This document shows, piece by piece, positions 12,767-25,262 of a stretch of 64,000 nucleotides of DNA (the first letter of the stretch is position 1; every line of letters begins with the position of its first letter). The notes below the pieces were generated by a model, which was given only the letters and a program-made list of their open reading frames with translations, searched no databases and was not told where the DNA came from. Source of the stretch: Siphonodentalium dalli. Taxonomy: Eukaryota > Mollusca > Scaphopoda > Gadilida > Siphonodentaliidae. The stretch spans positions 132,153,917-132,217,916 of the forward strand of contig CP136066.1 of the NCBI GenBank assembly GCA_032622095.1, read 5' to 3'. Position numbers and translations under genes: made by a program.

Positions 12767-13727
12767 TAGCTCAACTTTACTTTGTAAAATCTTGGATTTC
12801 AAAATTCAATCCATTAGCACGGGCTACAAGTCGTACTGTTGGTCTGATCATCATGAAATTTGTCAGGGATGTTAATATGGACATGTAGATGGGAACGAGT
12901 ATTTTTGGGGTCGTTCGGCCAAAAACATGGCCACCAGCAGCCATCTTGGATTTTACACTTTGCATGACTAAATCCTTTGGCACGGGCTACAGGTCGTACC
13001 TTTGGTCGGATCATCATGAAATATGTCATGGATGTTAACAATGACATTTAGATGGGAACGAGTCATTTTGGGGTCATTCGACCAAAAAACATGGCCACCA
13101 GCAGCCATCTTAGATTTTACTCTTTGCATGACTAAATCCTTTGGCACGGGCTACAGGTCGTACCTTTGGTCGAATCATCATGAAATTTGTCAGAAATGTT
13201 AATATTGACATGTAGATGGGAAACGAGTCATTTTGGGGTCAATCGGCCATAAAACATGGCAGCCATCTTGGATTTTACTCTTTGCATGACTAAATCCTTT
13301 GGTACCGGCTACAGGTCGTACCTTTGGTCGGATCATCATGAAATTTGTCATGGCTGTTAAAACATTGAAATGTAGATAGGAACGAGTCATTTTGGGGTCA
13401 TTCGGCCATAAAACATGTCCGCTGGCAGCCATCTTGGATTTTACTCTTTGCATAAATAAATCCTTTGGCGCACCCTACAGTCCACTTCCCTCATCCGATC
13501 ATCACCAAACTTCATATTAATCTTGATATTGATCTACTAGATGCAAGCTATCAAATGTTTTTGAATTTCATTGGAAAACATAGCCGTCAGCAACCATCTT
13601 GGATTTTACTTTATATATATCTCTTCAAGTTGATAATCTAGTATTACTTAGACCTTTCAACTTTCCGCATTCCTAATTGCTCCATTGACTGTAACATATG
13701 AAATTATTCCCTTTCCAAGTTGAGCTA
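12767..13727. mobile_element. AGCTCAA-ended element with ~163 bp tandem core (copy A)
   Basis: The ends are TAGCTCAACTT at the left and AAGTTGAGCTA at the right, an inverted pair. The middle is an imperfect tandem array: the phrase ACTAAATCCTTTGG recurs at about 12968, 13131 and 13289, with a diverged one at 13455, giving steps of 163, 158 and 166 bp. Each monomer has a CAGCCATCTTGGAT motif. The architecture matches non-autonomous 'pearl' or Helentron-associated elements of bivalves (family knowledge). It has no ORF of its own and lies in intron 2. Confidence 0.8.
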
Positions 13728-15085
13728 CAGTGTCATTGACACTTTCATTAAAAAGGTTAGCATAAAGTAATATCATAGTCTATCAGTTGTTACACCATAA
13801 ACTACCACAGTTCCATTGCTTTTTTCATCCATTGTAATGCATTTCAGAAGCTTTTAATTTGTCTAGCCAAGTATCCTGTTATGATAATGATTTCTATAAG
13901 AACATCTATGTGTCTTGATCTAATGGAGTAAAAATAATTTAATGCATGAATTTTTTATTTTTTTTCAGTTTTAAGTCTTGTTTCGTTTTGCGATATAGTT
14001 TATTGTTTCGAATTAAACTGTTTATATAAATTTATTTGTCAATAGGAAGTTTCATGTACCAAAATGGTATTTTTGTCAATCTGTCCAGCTGAAGCATCTC
14101 CAATAACTGTAAGAATTCCTACTTTTTAATTTTGAGGGAATAAAAGCCAGGATTGATTAAAAGAAGTAACAATTCTCATGCTTTATTACTATTCAGAGGT
14201 TGAATTTGGGCACATCTTTCTGTCTTGAATTATGGCACCTCATGCGCGAATTTACAGTAAACAAAAAAAAACTTTTTCATGGTAATTTTTGGTGGTGATT
14301 TTCACCTGAGCACATGCTTACCTCAGATATAAATTAACTAAATTGATATTACAAAGCCAAAAGGCACATATTTATAGTGATGATTATTTAAATTTTTCTA
14401 TACATTAACATTTATCAAGTATACAAAATTGAGTATCTATAGTCTTTGTGACATGTGCATATCTATGGAATTTCTAACTTGGCCGATTTATTAACCCAAC
14501 ATCTGTTTCACAACATGGTATTACATTGCCACTGAAACTTGCGAAATCCTTCAAAATATCAACCTCTGTGGGTCCAATAGCTATGCACCTAATCTAACCG
14601 TATATTTACCAGGCATGGCCCTTGCTGGTTAAAAACATGGCTACAGAACATGTTCTATAGCATTTGTGTACCATTATATGAGTATATATGGTGGGCTAAA
14701 ACATCATTTTAGAAGATTTTGCTGTCTCTATTCAGAAGACAAGAACAATAGGATGCTATAGCAACCATTTATTCACACAAATGACACCAAAGGTTTAAAT
14801 TTATGCCTTGGACATCCCCCATTTCAAAAGATAGAACAACATCTGCCACAAGGGCATCCAGTTCGGCCCATGCACAGTTTAATGCAGAGAGATCAGTTGA
14901 CAGGTGCATGAAATTACAGGATTATATTAGCACCACTCCAGATTCAAATGTGTGTGCATAGATAAAGAGGAAAAACACATTTATATATGCTGGAAAATTT
15001 TGATATTGACACAATAATCAGATAAAATATGTGTACCTTGCTGATTGGACGGGAGGACTTGCTGATGATTGGACACTTGATACCA
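13728..15085. other. Unassigned intronic DNA
   Basis: AT-rich sequence without recognisable coding capacity, TIRs or tandem repeats. Confidence 0.5.
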
Positions 15086-15144
15086 ACTTGCTGCAGCAAG
15101 ATGACTAACTTGCTGTAGCAAGATATTAACTTGCTGCAGCAAGT
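15086..15144. repeat. Three palindromes of ACTTGCTGCAGCAAGT type
   Basis: A 16 bp palindrome, or near versions of it, occurs at about 15086-15100, 15108-15122 (one mismatch) and 15129-15144, spaced 21-22 bp. The third copy is the complete perfect palindrome. Confidence 0.85.
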
Positions 15145-15337
15145 TAGTAATTAATTTTACTTGGCACTTCAAAGTTTTTTTTTACATGCTTGCATCCATG
15201 CATTTGAAGTTTTATATTGTTAATGCCAGGCTTATTTGTTGATGCATTGTTGCATATTCTCACTGGCACTGTGCCATAATAATAAATTATTTAGTCTGTG
15301 TCATGTTAGCGATCTCCGTATATTTTATAGATCTATC

Positions 15338-16421
15338 TAGTGATGCTCCGATAATGAAAAAGCCCATCGGACCAATTTCCGATAGCTGGAGTCACAATCG
15401 GCCGATTTCCGATTCCGATGTTTATATATATATAGGGCGTTTGTTCCCGTATACACCCATTGCACTCCCTATTATGGTATACTTCCAAAGCCAAATACAT
15501 CAAAGAAATATATTCACAGTCGTGAATGTATATATTTCTGCCGATGTCAGTTCTGTGCTGCCTTTGATGTATGTAGGTGTTTTGACAAAGAGATCAAAGA
15601 GAGGTGACTACCAAGTAACCATGCCCGAAACACGTGCACACGGTGTAAAAGTCTTTGACTTATTATTGAAAACTTGCGAAAATTTATGGAATGACGATGA
15701 TTATTTAGATTGATGGATACTAATTGCTGTCATTTAGACTTGGAGTATACTGAGCCACAGTGACAGTATGGGAGTTTTTCATGGTGTCATCACAGACTGA
15801 CCATCTGACATACTTCAGCTATACTGTATTTTCCTTTAAATGTTTTTGGAGTCTTCAAAGTATATTCCTTTAAAATTTGCGTTTAATGTTTACAAATATA
15901 AACCTATTTCCCAAAAGCCCTCATTTTGGACATTATGCAATGCCCACTCATGTTATTAAAGTTAGTTCTGATCACAACTGTATAATTCATTCAGTGTGTG
16001 CTTCATATTATTGACACAGCATATGATGTCACATGGTTCGCGCACGACAGGAAACTACAATGTAATGAGGTCAGCTGTTTACAGGTTTCTTTGAGTCTAT
16101 TTTGTGTCCACATGATTGAACAAATAACTTCATATTACAAGGCATATGCACGCGTGTGCCGATAGGTGTATTGACATGGTTATCTTTAATAATATCAGAC
16201 TTTTTGGACAATGCCTATACCTTCTTTTTAGACTGTTTTCTACAAGATGGTTGTATTGCATATGTTTATTAAAGAGTGCATATTGCACTTAGATAATATA
16301 AAAGATTTTTTTGTTTTGGCAATCAGTAAAAGGCGATGTTCAACTGTGAGGTACGATTAATAACCGATGGGCTATTATCGGCCAATGGCCTATTCCGATT
16401 CCAATTATCGGAACATCACTA
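15338..16421. mobile_element. Non-autonomous hAT element with exact 8 bp TSD
   Basis: The left terminus TAGTGATGCTCCGATAAT matches the reverse complement of the right terminus at 17 of 18 positions. GATCTATC is duplicated exactly on both sides (15330-15337 and 16422-16429). An 8 bp TSD with short TIRs is characteristic of the hAT superfamily. Subterminal CCGATTTCCGAT-type repeats occur at both ends. At 1,084 bp it is too short for a full hAT transposase, and I recognise no BED finger or catalytic motif. It sits in intron 2, ~150 bp before exon 3. Confidence 0.9.
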
Positions 16422-16570
16422 GATCTATCATTATTGAAATAGAGCATTGTAGTTGTTAGTTTATGAACACGCTGACTGGCTATCGCAAGACTATGTGAAA
16501 AGCTGAAAAAATACTAGGTGTATATGCAATTATAAACAATTAAGCTCACATTTTTCCATTTATTCTATAG

Positions 16571-16771
16571 TCTGCACGATCTGACTCAATAAAGGGAGGT
16601 AAAATAACACCTGGAGCAAAGAAGCCACTCAGCCGTGCGGACACACGGACATCAGGTCAGATCCCAAGTGCTGAACCCAGGAGCTCTAGTCCACTCAGTA
16701 CTCCACCAAGTCCAGTCAATGATCAGGATTCGCCTCTCGAGAAAAAATACCGGGAGAAGCTGTATTCTCAG
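16571..16771 (+). CDS. Internal exon 3 of the unidentified gene
   Basis: The acceptor is TTATTCTATAG and the donor CAG|GTATAA. The 201 bp (67 codon) exon is phase 0 at both ends and continues exon 2 directly. The first two thirds are Ser/Pro/Thr-rich with basic residues (for example SPLSTPPSPVNDQDSP). The last dozen residues (LEKKYREKLYSQ) have the charged, Leu-spaced look of the start of a helix or coiled coil, which exon 4 extends. It is the GC-richest and best-supported exon in the window. I do not recognise the protein; a microtubule- or centrosome-linked coiled-coil protein is one guess only. Confidence 0.88.
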
Positions 16772-16966
16772 GTATAACCACATCTGTTTAGGTGAAATTG
16801 ATCGAGAAAGACAGCTTCATAGTGACACCCAAATGTAGTGAATAACATTGTTGAAGTAAATAGTGGTGACAGCATAGATAGATATGTATTCACAAATTTT
16901 GAGAAAACTATCAGCGCTGTTGTTTTTAAATTAGTTGTATTTTTAAAAACCTAGCTCTTTACTGGT

Positions 16967-17356
16967 TTAACCCTTTACCCAACAAACCGGCCAAAACCGG
17001 CCAAATAAAGCTTCAACAGCCTAAAATATCTTCGGTCTGTCTCAATATAACCATACACATATGGATATCATTGGAACCGGCTCCTTGACCACATTGTGAT
17101 AGTTACAGTTATGCCCTGTGCCAATGCATTCTCTTATATATGCGAGTCGACCATAGGTCGCCTCGCATATATAAGAGAATGCATTGGCCTAAAAAAAAAC
17201 TTTTTTTACCATTTTTTCTTACATTCTTTAACAATTTTATAATTCTTAATGTGTTAAGCCAATGCATTCTCTTATATATGCGAGGCGACCTATGGTCGAC
17301 TCGCATATATAAGAGAATGCATTGGCACATGGCCCTTCTGTTGGGTAAAGGGTTAA
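16967..17356. mobile_element. TTAA-type palindromic MITE, first of an abutting pair
   Basis: The terminal repeats are TTAACCCTTTACCCAACA and its exact reverse complement, with TTAA at 16967-16970 and 17353-17356. Inside are two strong hairpins (about 17109-17177 and 17260-17327) with 27 bp arms running from GCCAATGCATTC to TATATGCGAG; each is roughly the reverse complement of the other. This is probably a non-autonomous piggyBac-like element. There is no ORF. Confidence 0.92.
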
Positions 17357-17752
17357 CCCTTTACCCAACAAACCGGCCAAAACCGGCCAAATAAAGCTTC
17401 AACAGCCTAAAATATCTTCGGTCTGTCTCAATAGAACCATACAAATATGGATATCATTGGAACCGGCTCCTTGACCACATTGTGATGGTTACAGTTATGC
17501 CCTGTGCCAATGCATTCTCTTATATATGCGAGTCGACCATAGGTCGCCTCGCATATATAAGAGAATGCATTGGCCTAAAAAAAATCTTTTTTTAACACTT
17601 TTTACCATTTTTTCTTACATTCTTTAACAATTTTATAATTTTTAATGTGTTAAGCCAATGCATTCTCTTATATATGCGAGGCGACTTATGGTCGACTCGC
17701 ATATATAAGAGAATGCATTGGCACAGGGCCCTTCTGTTGGGTAAAGGGTTAA
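17353..17752. mobile_element. TTAA-type palindromic MITE, second of the pair
   Basis: A near-identical copy of 16967-17356 in the same orientation. The two elements share the single TTAA at 17353-17356, and the right TTAA is at 17749-17752. This fits insertion of one element into the terminal TTAA of the other. Confidence 0.92.
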
Positions 17753-17969
17753 TACTGACAAATTGGATAAAACAAATATTCGTTTGTAAATAACCATATT
17801 CGAATTTAAAAATCGTATTAAAATAAAATCAGAGTGAAAGTCCAGCCGCCGAGAGTATGTTTTTTTCCTCAGTGGAATCCGGTGCTCAGTCATAGTAGTA
17901 ATGTTGTTTATTGAATTATATTCCATGGAAACAAGTTTACATTTCTGATGGAAACGAGTTTACATATTA

Positions 17970-20900
17970 GTAGAGTCGCTTATGTCCGATTTTGGTCTCC
18001 CGTGGGAAATTCATGAACAAATATAGAGACCATGTTCATGAGCCAGTATATGGTCTCTACTTCAGAAAAAAATTGTTAGACCCCCTGGGTTCGCGACTGG
18101 GTGGTCTGATGACGTCACAAAGATGGCCGCCATGCTCATTTTCTTAAGTTCGCCATTGTTAGATTTCATGATTAAAATATAATTGTGGTATAAAATATAT
18201 GACAATCCTTTTGTACCGTGTATGGTGTGACGCCATGTTATATTTTTATTTTAAAAAATTCCTCTCGATCAAAGATGGCCACCAAAATGGCGACCGGAAG
18301 TGGGAAAATTGATGATTTTCCATACATGTCGCTTACATCATTTCCGATTGTATCGAATTGGTGACGATTATGGAATACACTTCTCTTCATTCTTGATAAC
18401 AACTCACTTAGGCATCACATTAGTTGATTTCTTTAATCATAACCTTGATTGTCTTCTCCAAGTGCGATGATTTAAAGGAAGTGGTTGAATTTCGCCAAAA
18501 TATACTTTTATATTTTCTAACTATTTCCTTCTAGAAATTTAGAATTAATCAATGATGGAAATGAGTATGATCATTACATAAGGTATTTACATCTAACTGG
18601 ATCCCGAAACTGTCAATGTGAATGTAGTAAACTAATTTGTTTCTTCCAAATAAATATTCGCCATGTTATGGCCATTCATAGTAGTTGTCTTACCACAATG
18701 ATTCAAAATGCCAGTTCATATGGCAATTATTGTCCAAATAAGCATCGTGAAAATTCGCCAATCATTATATTTGTGTACGTCAAATAACATGTCCACCACA
18801 GGAGAACGATATCTCGGTGTTAGATATATGAATGAATGTACTCCGATTTAGATTATCCGGAGTTATTAATATCTCGTTGTAATCGTGATGGCCGTCAATG
18901 TGGCGGAAATGGCGAAATTTGACATTAAAATACATCTATTTCCGAAATATATCACAGCTTGTAAGAAAGGTACATACGCATATCATTATCATACATGGGC
19001 TTTCGGTGAGAAATATATAAAACTTAAATATATGTTCAAGCACGTTAAGTATATGGACTTGTGTCAAACTCGATTCTAATATTATATAAATATTTTAATA
19101 GAGACCAACGTTGTATGTGGAGATAATAGTGAAGTTGCCAACTTCGGGTGATGTCAGCTACCAATGCTCAAATAATGAATGTGATCGACATACGTTCTTG
19201 CATATCGATAACGATTGAGTTCATCTACTCGTATAATAAAATGTCTAGCGACGACTCAATCAGATTACTGTATATAGCTAACAGTAGCTGGCTTTTGACG
19301 CCTGAAATTGAAAATGTAAACCAGGAGATCGCCCGGGGCCTTGTTCAGCTATTCTAGCTATACTTTATTCTTTTCCATTTCACCATGATACATGTATACC
19401 GCCGGTATAGACTTGGTAGATGAACGAGGTTGGATAGTCTGTCGAAGTTACACGGACGTTTTCTGACATAATATCCATACAAGTCTTCGTAAAATCAATC
19501 CTTGTATGGGTACTCTTTGTGATTGGAATGGAAAATCGACACAAAATGATCAGAAACCCCCTTCTACCATTCTGGCAAAGATATGATAAGGAAGAAATGT
19601 TGATGATTGCCTCAAGCTTAAACTGCTTCTTGTATCAGTTCATTTTTTATTTATTTATTTTTTTTATTGATAAAGAAGAATAATAACAAAAGAAAGAGAC
19701 AAAATACATTCACTCATTCATGCTCTCTGTCCAAAACATGGAAGAGTTTCACTCTTCCATGCCCTGGCCTACTTTCTTACCTGTGACATGCAATTAGAAA
19801 ATATTTAAAGCCACACTATGTGTTAGGACAATTTTAACAATCATCGTTCAACTTAAGAGCAAGACCAATAATCGATACTAGGTACTACCTTGATATATTT
19901 TTTGCCTGAAATGGACTTTCTTTAGCAACAACATTGATAATAAAAAACAATAGAGTTTTTGTTTGTCTTCAGAATAACTTTAAATTTCCCTTATTAACCG
20001 GCTAAAGTGGTCGATGGTGTGCAATATTTAAGGTTTGCAGATTCAATGTTCTAACACTGTGTGCAGCTTTAATTGATTTAAGTTCTGAATTTAACATAAA
20101 CAGTTTAGTTAGTAAATTTAACCATATTGAGACCGTATTGTAAATATTGTGAATATTGCATGGTTCGACAGCAAAGGGGGGAAATACACAACGCTCGCTT
20201 GAATTGCTTTGGGACTGTGATTGTAATATGTTGTGATGTGGTTAAGCATACCATGTATATATTGACGTCTTGTGGACTGCATTACTGGACCAATAAGAAT
20301 GAGAATGTTCATACTAAGTACCGGTACATTTCCACACGTGCATTACTATGACGACCAAGATGGGATCTTGACAAATTTGAACTAGAACTCAAGCAATATA
20401 TTTACTTGTATTACAGCGATATTAGCATATTTATGTATCACTACATGTATGTACAAATGTATACATTTAGTTTGTCTCATATACAAGTAGCGCTAATGTG
20501 TATCTGGACCATAACACTCTCGTTAGGTGGGGTGAATATAAAATGATTCCCGGAAATTACTCACATAAGCCTACACAGTTGATGTCGACTCCGGTCCACG
20601 ATTAAACGTATACTTATAGTTTTTTGTATTATTCATGGAATAAATACTGTTTAAACTAAAGTCTATCTGATCAAACTGGATTGATTTTCACGCGAACATG
20701 TATGGAGCTCTTCGTACAATAACCTCCCCATGACCGTGTTCTGCTGAAGTTAATCAATATATGCCACTTGGTTGGGGGGATTATCAAGAAGCTTGAATGC
20801 AGCATGATATATTCAATTTATGGGATATAGCCAGACTGATCTGATAACTCCTAGTCGAATAGAATTAGAACAGTTTGAATCATTAGGATATATATGGATC

Positions 20901-22961
20901 GGCCTATATAATATGATCTGAAAGATGCTATTATTATTATAGTGAACCATGGCCACCTCCGTAGTTACGCATGGTGATTCAACTTCCTTCATTTCCACAT
21001 TTCCTTTGGTTCATGATAACGTTATAACCAGAATCAACATGGCACGTCATGAGATGTTATTAACTCCAACTATTACTTCACATTAAGTTGTAAGAAGTTA
21101 GTGGACTGCGTTGCCCCATAATGTCATTCAGTAATAAGAACCTGAATTCCAGAGTATATTGGACATAATAAATCAAATCACAAATCAAGTGCGACCGACA
21201 GCACAGTCATAACCCTTGCCCAGAACCACGTTCATATTAAACTGATGTACAAACGTAATGTATTGTCTCACTAAACTTTTCACATGCCTAAATCATAGAA
21301 ATCAATATGGGATATTAGTTTGATGTATACTATCAATGGTCCGTGCCAGCCTACCGTGTTCACGCCAAGCCACCTTTCGTATATCGGGCGAATCACTTTG
21401 TGTGGCGACCACCAATTAACTGAACACGAGGAAAGCCAAGAATCATGCACACCACTTCGCCCGTGTGTGGGGATTTAGCCTGGTGTATGGCAATGTTAAT
21501 TTCAACTGAATAACATGTCATGTGGGGTCACTAACTTATATTCACTTTTCAAAACTCCACATATGCAATGAAAGTGGTTGGACTACTTTGTTGAAATCAA
21601 TCATCCAAATTTCAGAACCTGGTACTAGTATTCACAATATATCACTTTAAGCTTGATACGGGACACTACCGCTTATACGGATATATTACCCACCTATGTG
21701 TGTATATTCTATTTTGATCTGTCGTGGTTATCAATACGATTGAAACATGCTAAGTTCAGATAAACGAGGTTCAAATTGTGTTACGATGCAAATTTAATTA
21801 AAGGTTACAGCGCAACTAATAGTGAGACAAGCAGGCCATGACACCCATATAATTAATTCTACTATTGTTTGTGTTTTATAAACAAGGATGTGTTGTTTCT
21901 TACTTGTCAAGATTCGTGGTTTCGCTGAGAAGTACAATCTCACTTCATAGCTATCACAATAAACAATTGGATATTGCTACCTTCTATGATACACTATATG
22001 CATTTTCTACCGATATGTCACGACAAGAACTAACACTAACGATTAACTGCATCATCAATTACTATTTGATATGGTAGCCACCAATACTTCTCAATTTGTA
22101 CTCTGGCTTAGAGTATAGCCCTCCTCGCTTAATATTAGGAAATTTGAAGAAATGACGCGTATGCCGTATAGGACATCGCTAATGTCTATAAGAAATTAAA
22201 GCTATACGCATTTACTTAAAAATAGCCGATTAACCTCATTCCCCATGATGGAATGCCAGGGCGACATTTGCTGATGTACCGTAACGAGCACTGACTTTTG
22301 TATTTTGCCTGCCATGTTGGTAGCCATCTTGGATGAAATTGAACAGTTTTTTTGAAGTGTGATAATAATTCCGTATGTGGCACGAATACTTATTTCCCAT
22401 CACTGAATACCTCTCATTTCTTTAAATCTATTGCTACAATATTGGAATAGATTTTTGACAAGATGCTATAATTCGGTTGTCTAAAGTAGTTTTTGGACAG
22501 ATCGAACATGTTTTGTACAATACAATTGGTCACAACATTACTGAAGCAATAATTAAACACAGAAATGTCACAATTCGCAGTCGCTACCAAACGGAAGGTC
22601 ATTTACATGAGATTCTTGAAAATTGCAAAAATGTTGTTTTTCTAGTGCCATTTTGGCAGCCATCTTTGACTGGAATAACATTTTCCCGTGAAATTGGGTA
22701 CTGTACTTTGAGAACTACTATTGATGAATTGCCCTAACAGAAAAGAAATGTATAACATTTAAGAAATATGCGCTGAATTCGTTAGTTCTTAGGCCAACCC
22801 TACATCTGAACTGACAATGACGTCATCTTTGTGACGTCATATTACTCTCCAGTCGCAGACCAACGAAGTCTAACAAACTTTTTCCGACAAAGTAAGTGAT
22901 ACCCTATCATAATATCATAGTCTCTACCTTTGTTCACGAAAGTACATAAGTGACTCTACTA
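17970..22961. mobile_element. ~5 kb long-TIR element, TAGTAGAGTC termini (copy 1)
   Basis: The left end TAGTAGAGTCGCTTATGT pairs with the right end (reverse complement TAGTAGAGTCACTTATGT). Similarity continues inward for ~180 bp, through GTTAGAC and CGACTGG phrases and TGACGTCA palindromes, to an AAGATGGCCGCC-like motif. TAT flanks both ends and may be a 3 bp target duplication, though TA cannot be excluded. The interior (18300-22780) has no convincing gene; the short open frames there look random. It is clearly related to 55419-60432. Confidence 0.68.
19640..19780 (-). mobile_element. Possible retroelement 3' tail (minus strand)
   Basis: A T-rich start (reverse of an A/TAAA-rich tail) resembles the 3' tail of the LINE at 28049. 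Next to it a hairpin CATGGAAGAGT-TTC-ACTCTTCCATG (19737-19761) has perfect 11 bp arms. No coding part is recognisable. Confidence 0.35.
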
Positions 22962-23425
22962 TATCTGATTATTTTGGTGACTTGTATTACCTGGTGTGTG
23001 ATCAATGTGTCAAAAAATTGCCGCATTTGGTGAAAATCATGCCATTGTGGATAATGGCACTACTTTTTTTAGGCTATTTCCCTTTAAAATTAATTTTATT
23101 TATTGTAATTTGGATATTTTTGTGAAGGTAGAGCAACGAAACTTAACATAGTTGATGTTCTTTGTATATGCTTGATATTAAGTACGAAAACTTAAATATC
23201 TAATGAGTTATGCATACTAATTAGGTTAATTAGCATATAATGATGCTCATTATTATGCAAATGTGACGAATGTTATCAATGCTACAAATGCCTCAAGTAT
23301 CCATTAACAAGAGCTGGGTTGTTGCCTGGTACATACCCCATGCGACATATGCATGATACTGCCTTGTGTGGGTATACCTGGAAACCCATTGCTGAGATAA
23401 TCAGGCAGATGAATGAAAAAACAAC
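22962..23425. other. Unassigned AT-rich DNA
   Basis: Includes an AT-rich stretch of TTAATTAG and TTATGCA phrases. No gene or element boundary is visible. Confidence 0.4.
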
Positions 23426-23780
23426 ATTGTCAGACAAACAAAGATGAATAACTCCAGAATAAAAACCCAAATAAAACAATTGGACACTCCATCGAATGTC
23501 CTCATAGTAGAGAACGTCCATAGTATCTATACCAAATCGTATTTAGATCCGATAAACGGTCGTGGAGATATATGCTTCGAAAGAAAAAATCATTTCCAGA
23601 TAAACAAAGATGAATAACTCCAACCCTGAACGGAAACACAAACAAAATGATTGAACACTACATTGAATGTCATCCATAACAAATCTCATTCCGATCTGAC
23701 AACCGGTGGTGGAGATATCACCTCGGAAGGACAAAAAAAACATTTCCAATTAAACAAAGATGAATAACTCTAGGTTGGAA
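23426..23780. repeat. Imperfect ~150-166 bp tandem repeat
   Basis: The phrase AAACAAAGATGAATAACTC recurs at about 23436, 23602 and 23752. A reverse-complement relative is at 33340-33600, where it steps by ~169 bp. The translated frames are not protein-like. Confidence 0.7.
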
Positions 23781-23908
23781 AACCAGAATTGGGTTGGGGG
23801 GGGGGGGGGGTATCATTCTCTATTTACCTGCTTTATACATGTTTCTTAAAATTCAATCATAATTAAAAATTTTAATTAATTTCTATTATGCCCTATTATA
23901 TATATGTA

Positions 23909-24678
23909 CAGGGATGTGGCTAAATGGTCTCCGTCGAGGGAAGGGAGTGTCCATGTAACTTGGAAATTTCTGCCCCTGCCCTCAGTACTCGAAACAGAAA
24001 CAAAATCCTGTAAATTACATTTTCACCATCACCCCCCCCCCCCCCCCCCCCCAAATCCCAAATTGAGTTGATATTTTCCAACTTTTATCTCAAGCTGTCC
24101 AATTGTTAGAATTTCCTAAACTAACACCCCCTACTGAGCTGGAAATTTCCTACATATGGCCATTTACTCAAACATGGAAACCCTTGTGTAAAAAATAAAT
24201 AGTTAATACATAGTGGTTGTAAAAATCCAAAATGTATACTGTATCTGAACAATTTCAACATATACTTGGTCTGAAATTTCCAAGTGATCTCGAGTCAGAC
24301 AACTTGAGAGATTTCCAACATTCGACAATTTTGCCAACATTGGGACCCCACCCAGGAAATATCCAGGGCTGTTTTTATCGATACCCAAACTCGAGAAGCC
24401 CAAATTTCCACAATTTCATAGTGGACAGTATAATTTGATTGAATCTGAATCACTTCCTATATTAAAATGCAATTCAACAATATAGTATGTAAATATCAAT
24501 TCTGAATAGAGCTGATATCTGCATGTTCATATTCAATTGAAATCAAAAATATTATGTCATATTTGTAATATAATTATGTGATATCTAATAAGCTAAATGG
24601 GGAAATCCTCTGCTGGAAAACAGGTGTCCTGGGAATTATCTCTGGATTCCCCCACTACCCTCCCTACCCACATCCCTG
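23909..24678. mobile_element. Probable hAT-like element, CAGGGATGTGG termini
   Basis: CAGGGATGTGG at the left and CCACATCCCTG at the right are an exact inverted pair. The flanks TATATGTA and AAAATGTA agree at 6 of 8 positions, as expected of an old 8 bp TSD. GGAAATTTCC-type repeats fill the inside. No transposase is visible. A run of 21 C lies inside (24032-24052). Confidence 0.55.
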
Positions 24679-25262
24679 AAAATGTACATGGTACCTTGTG
24701 TTAAACCAACCAACTCCCCCCCTGTATACTGTAATCTGATATTTCCAACTAGAAGTTCCAACTATAGACTATTCCGGTGGATAGAGTTATTGCTCTTCCG
24801 AATTGTTGTGCAAAAAATGCCTGCCAATCACTTTGTGTCGTTATTCATCAAAGTACACTTTCAAGATTCGCTTACTGATACTAATTTTATCATTTTTTGA
24901 TATAAATGGTTATTAAATGCGATTTAAGAATTATCGTCGATTTACAGACTCAAAATGTGCGTTCCTGTGTCAAAAACGGGTGCTTATTTGAAAAGACAGC
25001 GGCGAGATTAATTAAAGCCACATGGCGGTTTGCGCTCCAAAATACACAAAATAATATTCGCTTTTGAAATTTACCCGGTATCAAAATAGGTAGATAAATG
25101 CCCAAACTACCTGTCTAAGACCAATATATGTCCCAAAAAGACGCATTCTAGTCATGACAATTACAACAAAAACGCAATGTTCGGGACCCGAACATTTGAA
25201 ACAAACAACCAGCCATTTTGGATGATGCAACTACCGACGACAGCCGAGGATTTCCGGGTGTA
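24679..25262. other. Unassigned DNA
   Basis: Nothing clear is visible. It contains AT-rich sequence and isolated phrases such as ACATGGCGG. Confidence 0.4.

Larger units (their letters stand above)
12349..16570 (+). other. Intron 2 of the unidentified gene
   Basis: This ~4.2 kb intron holds an AGCTCAA-family element (12767-13727), a run of three palindromes (15086-15144) and a hAT element (15338-16421). The stretch 13728-15085 between them is AT-rich and has no feature I can support. Confidence 0.7.

Noticed and set aside
15303-15713. 136-codon frame as a hAT transposase
   Set aside because: It starts outside the element and crosses the target duplication and TIR. No hAT motif was recognised.
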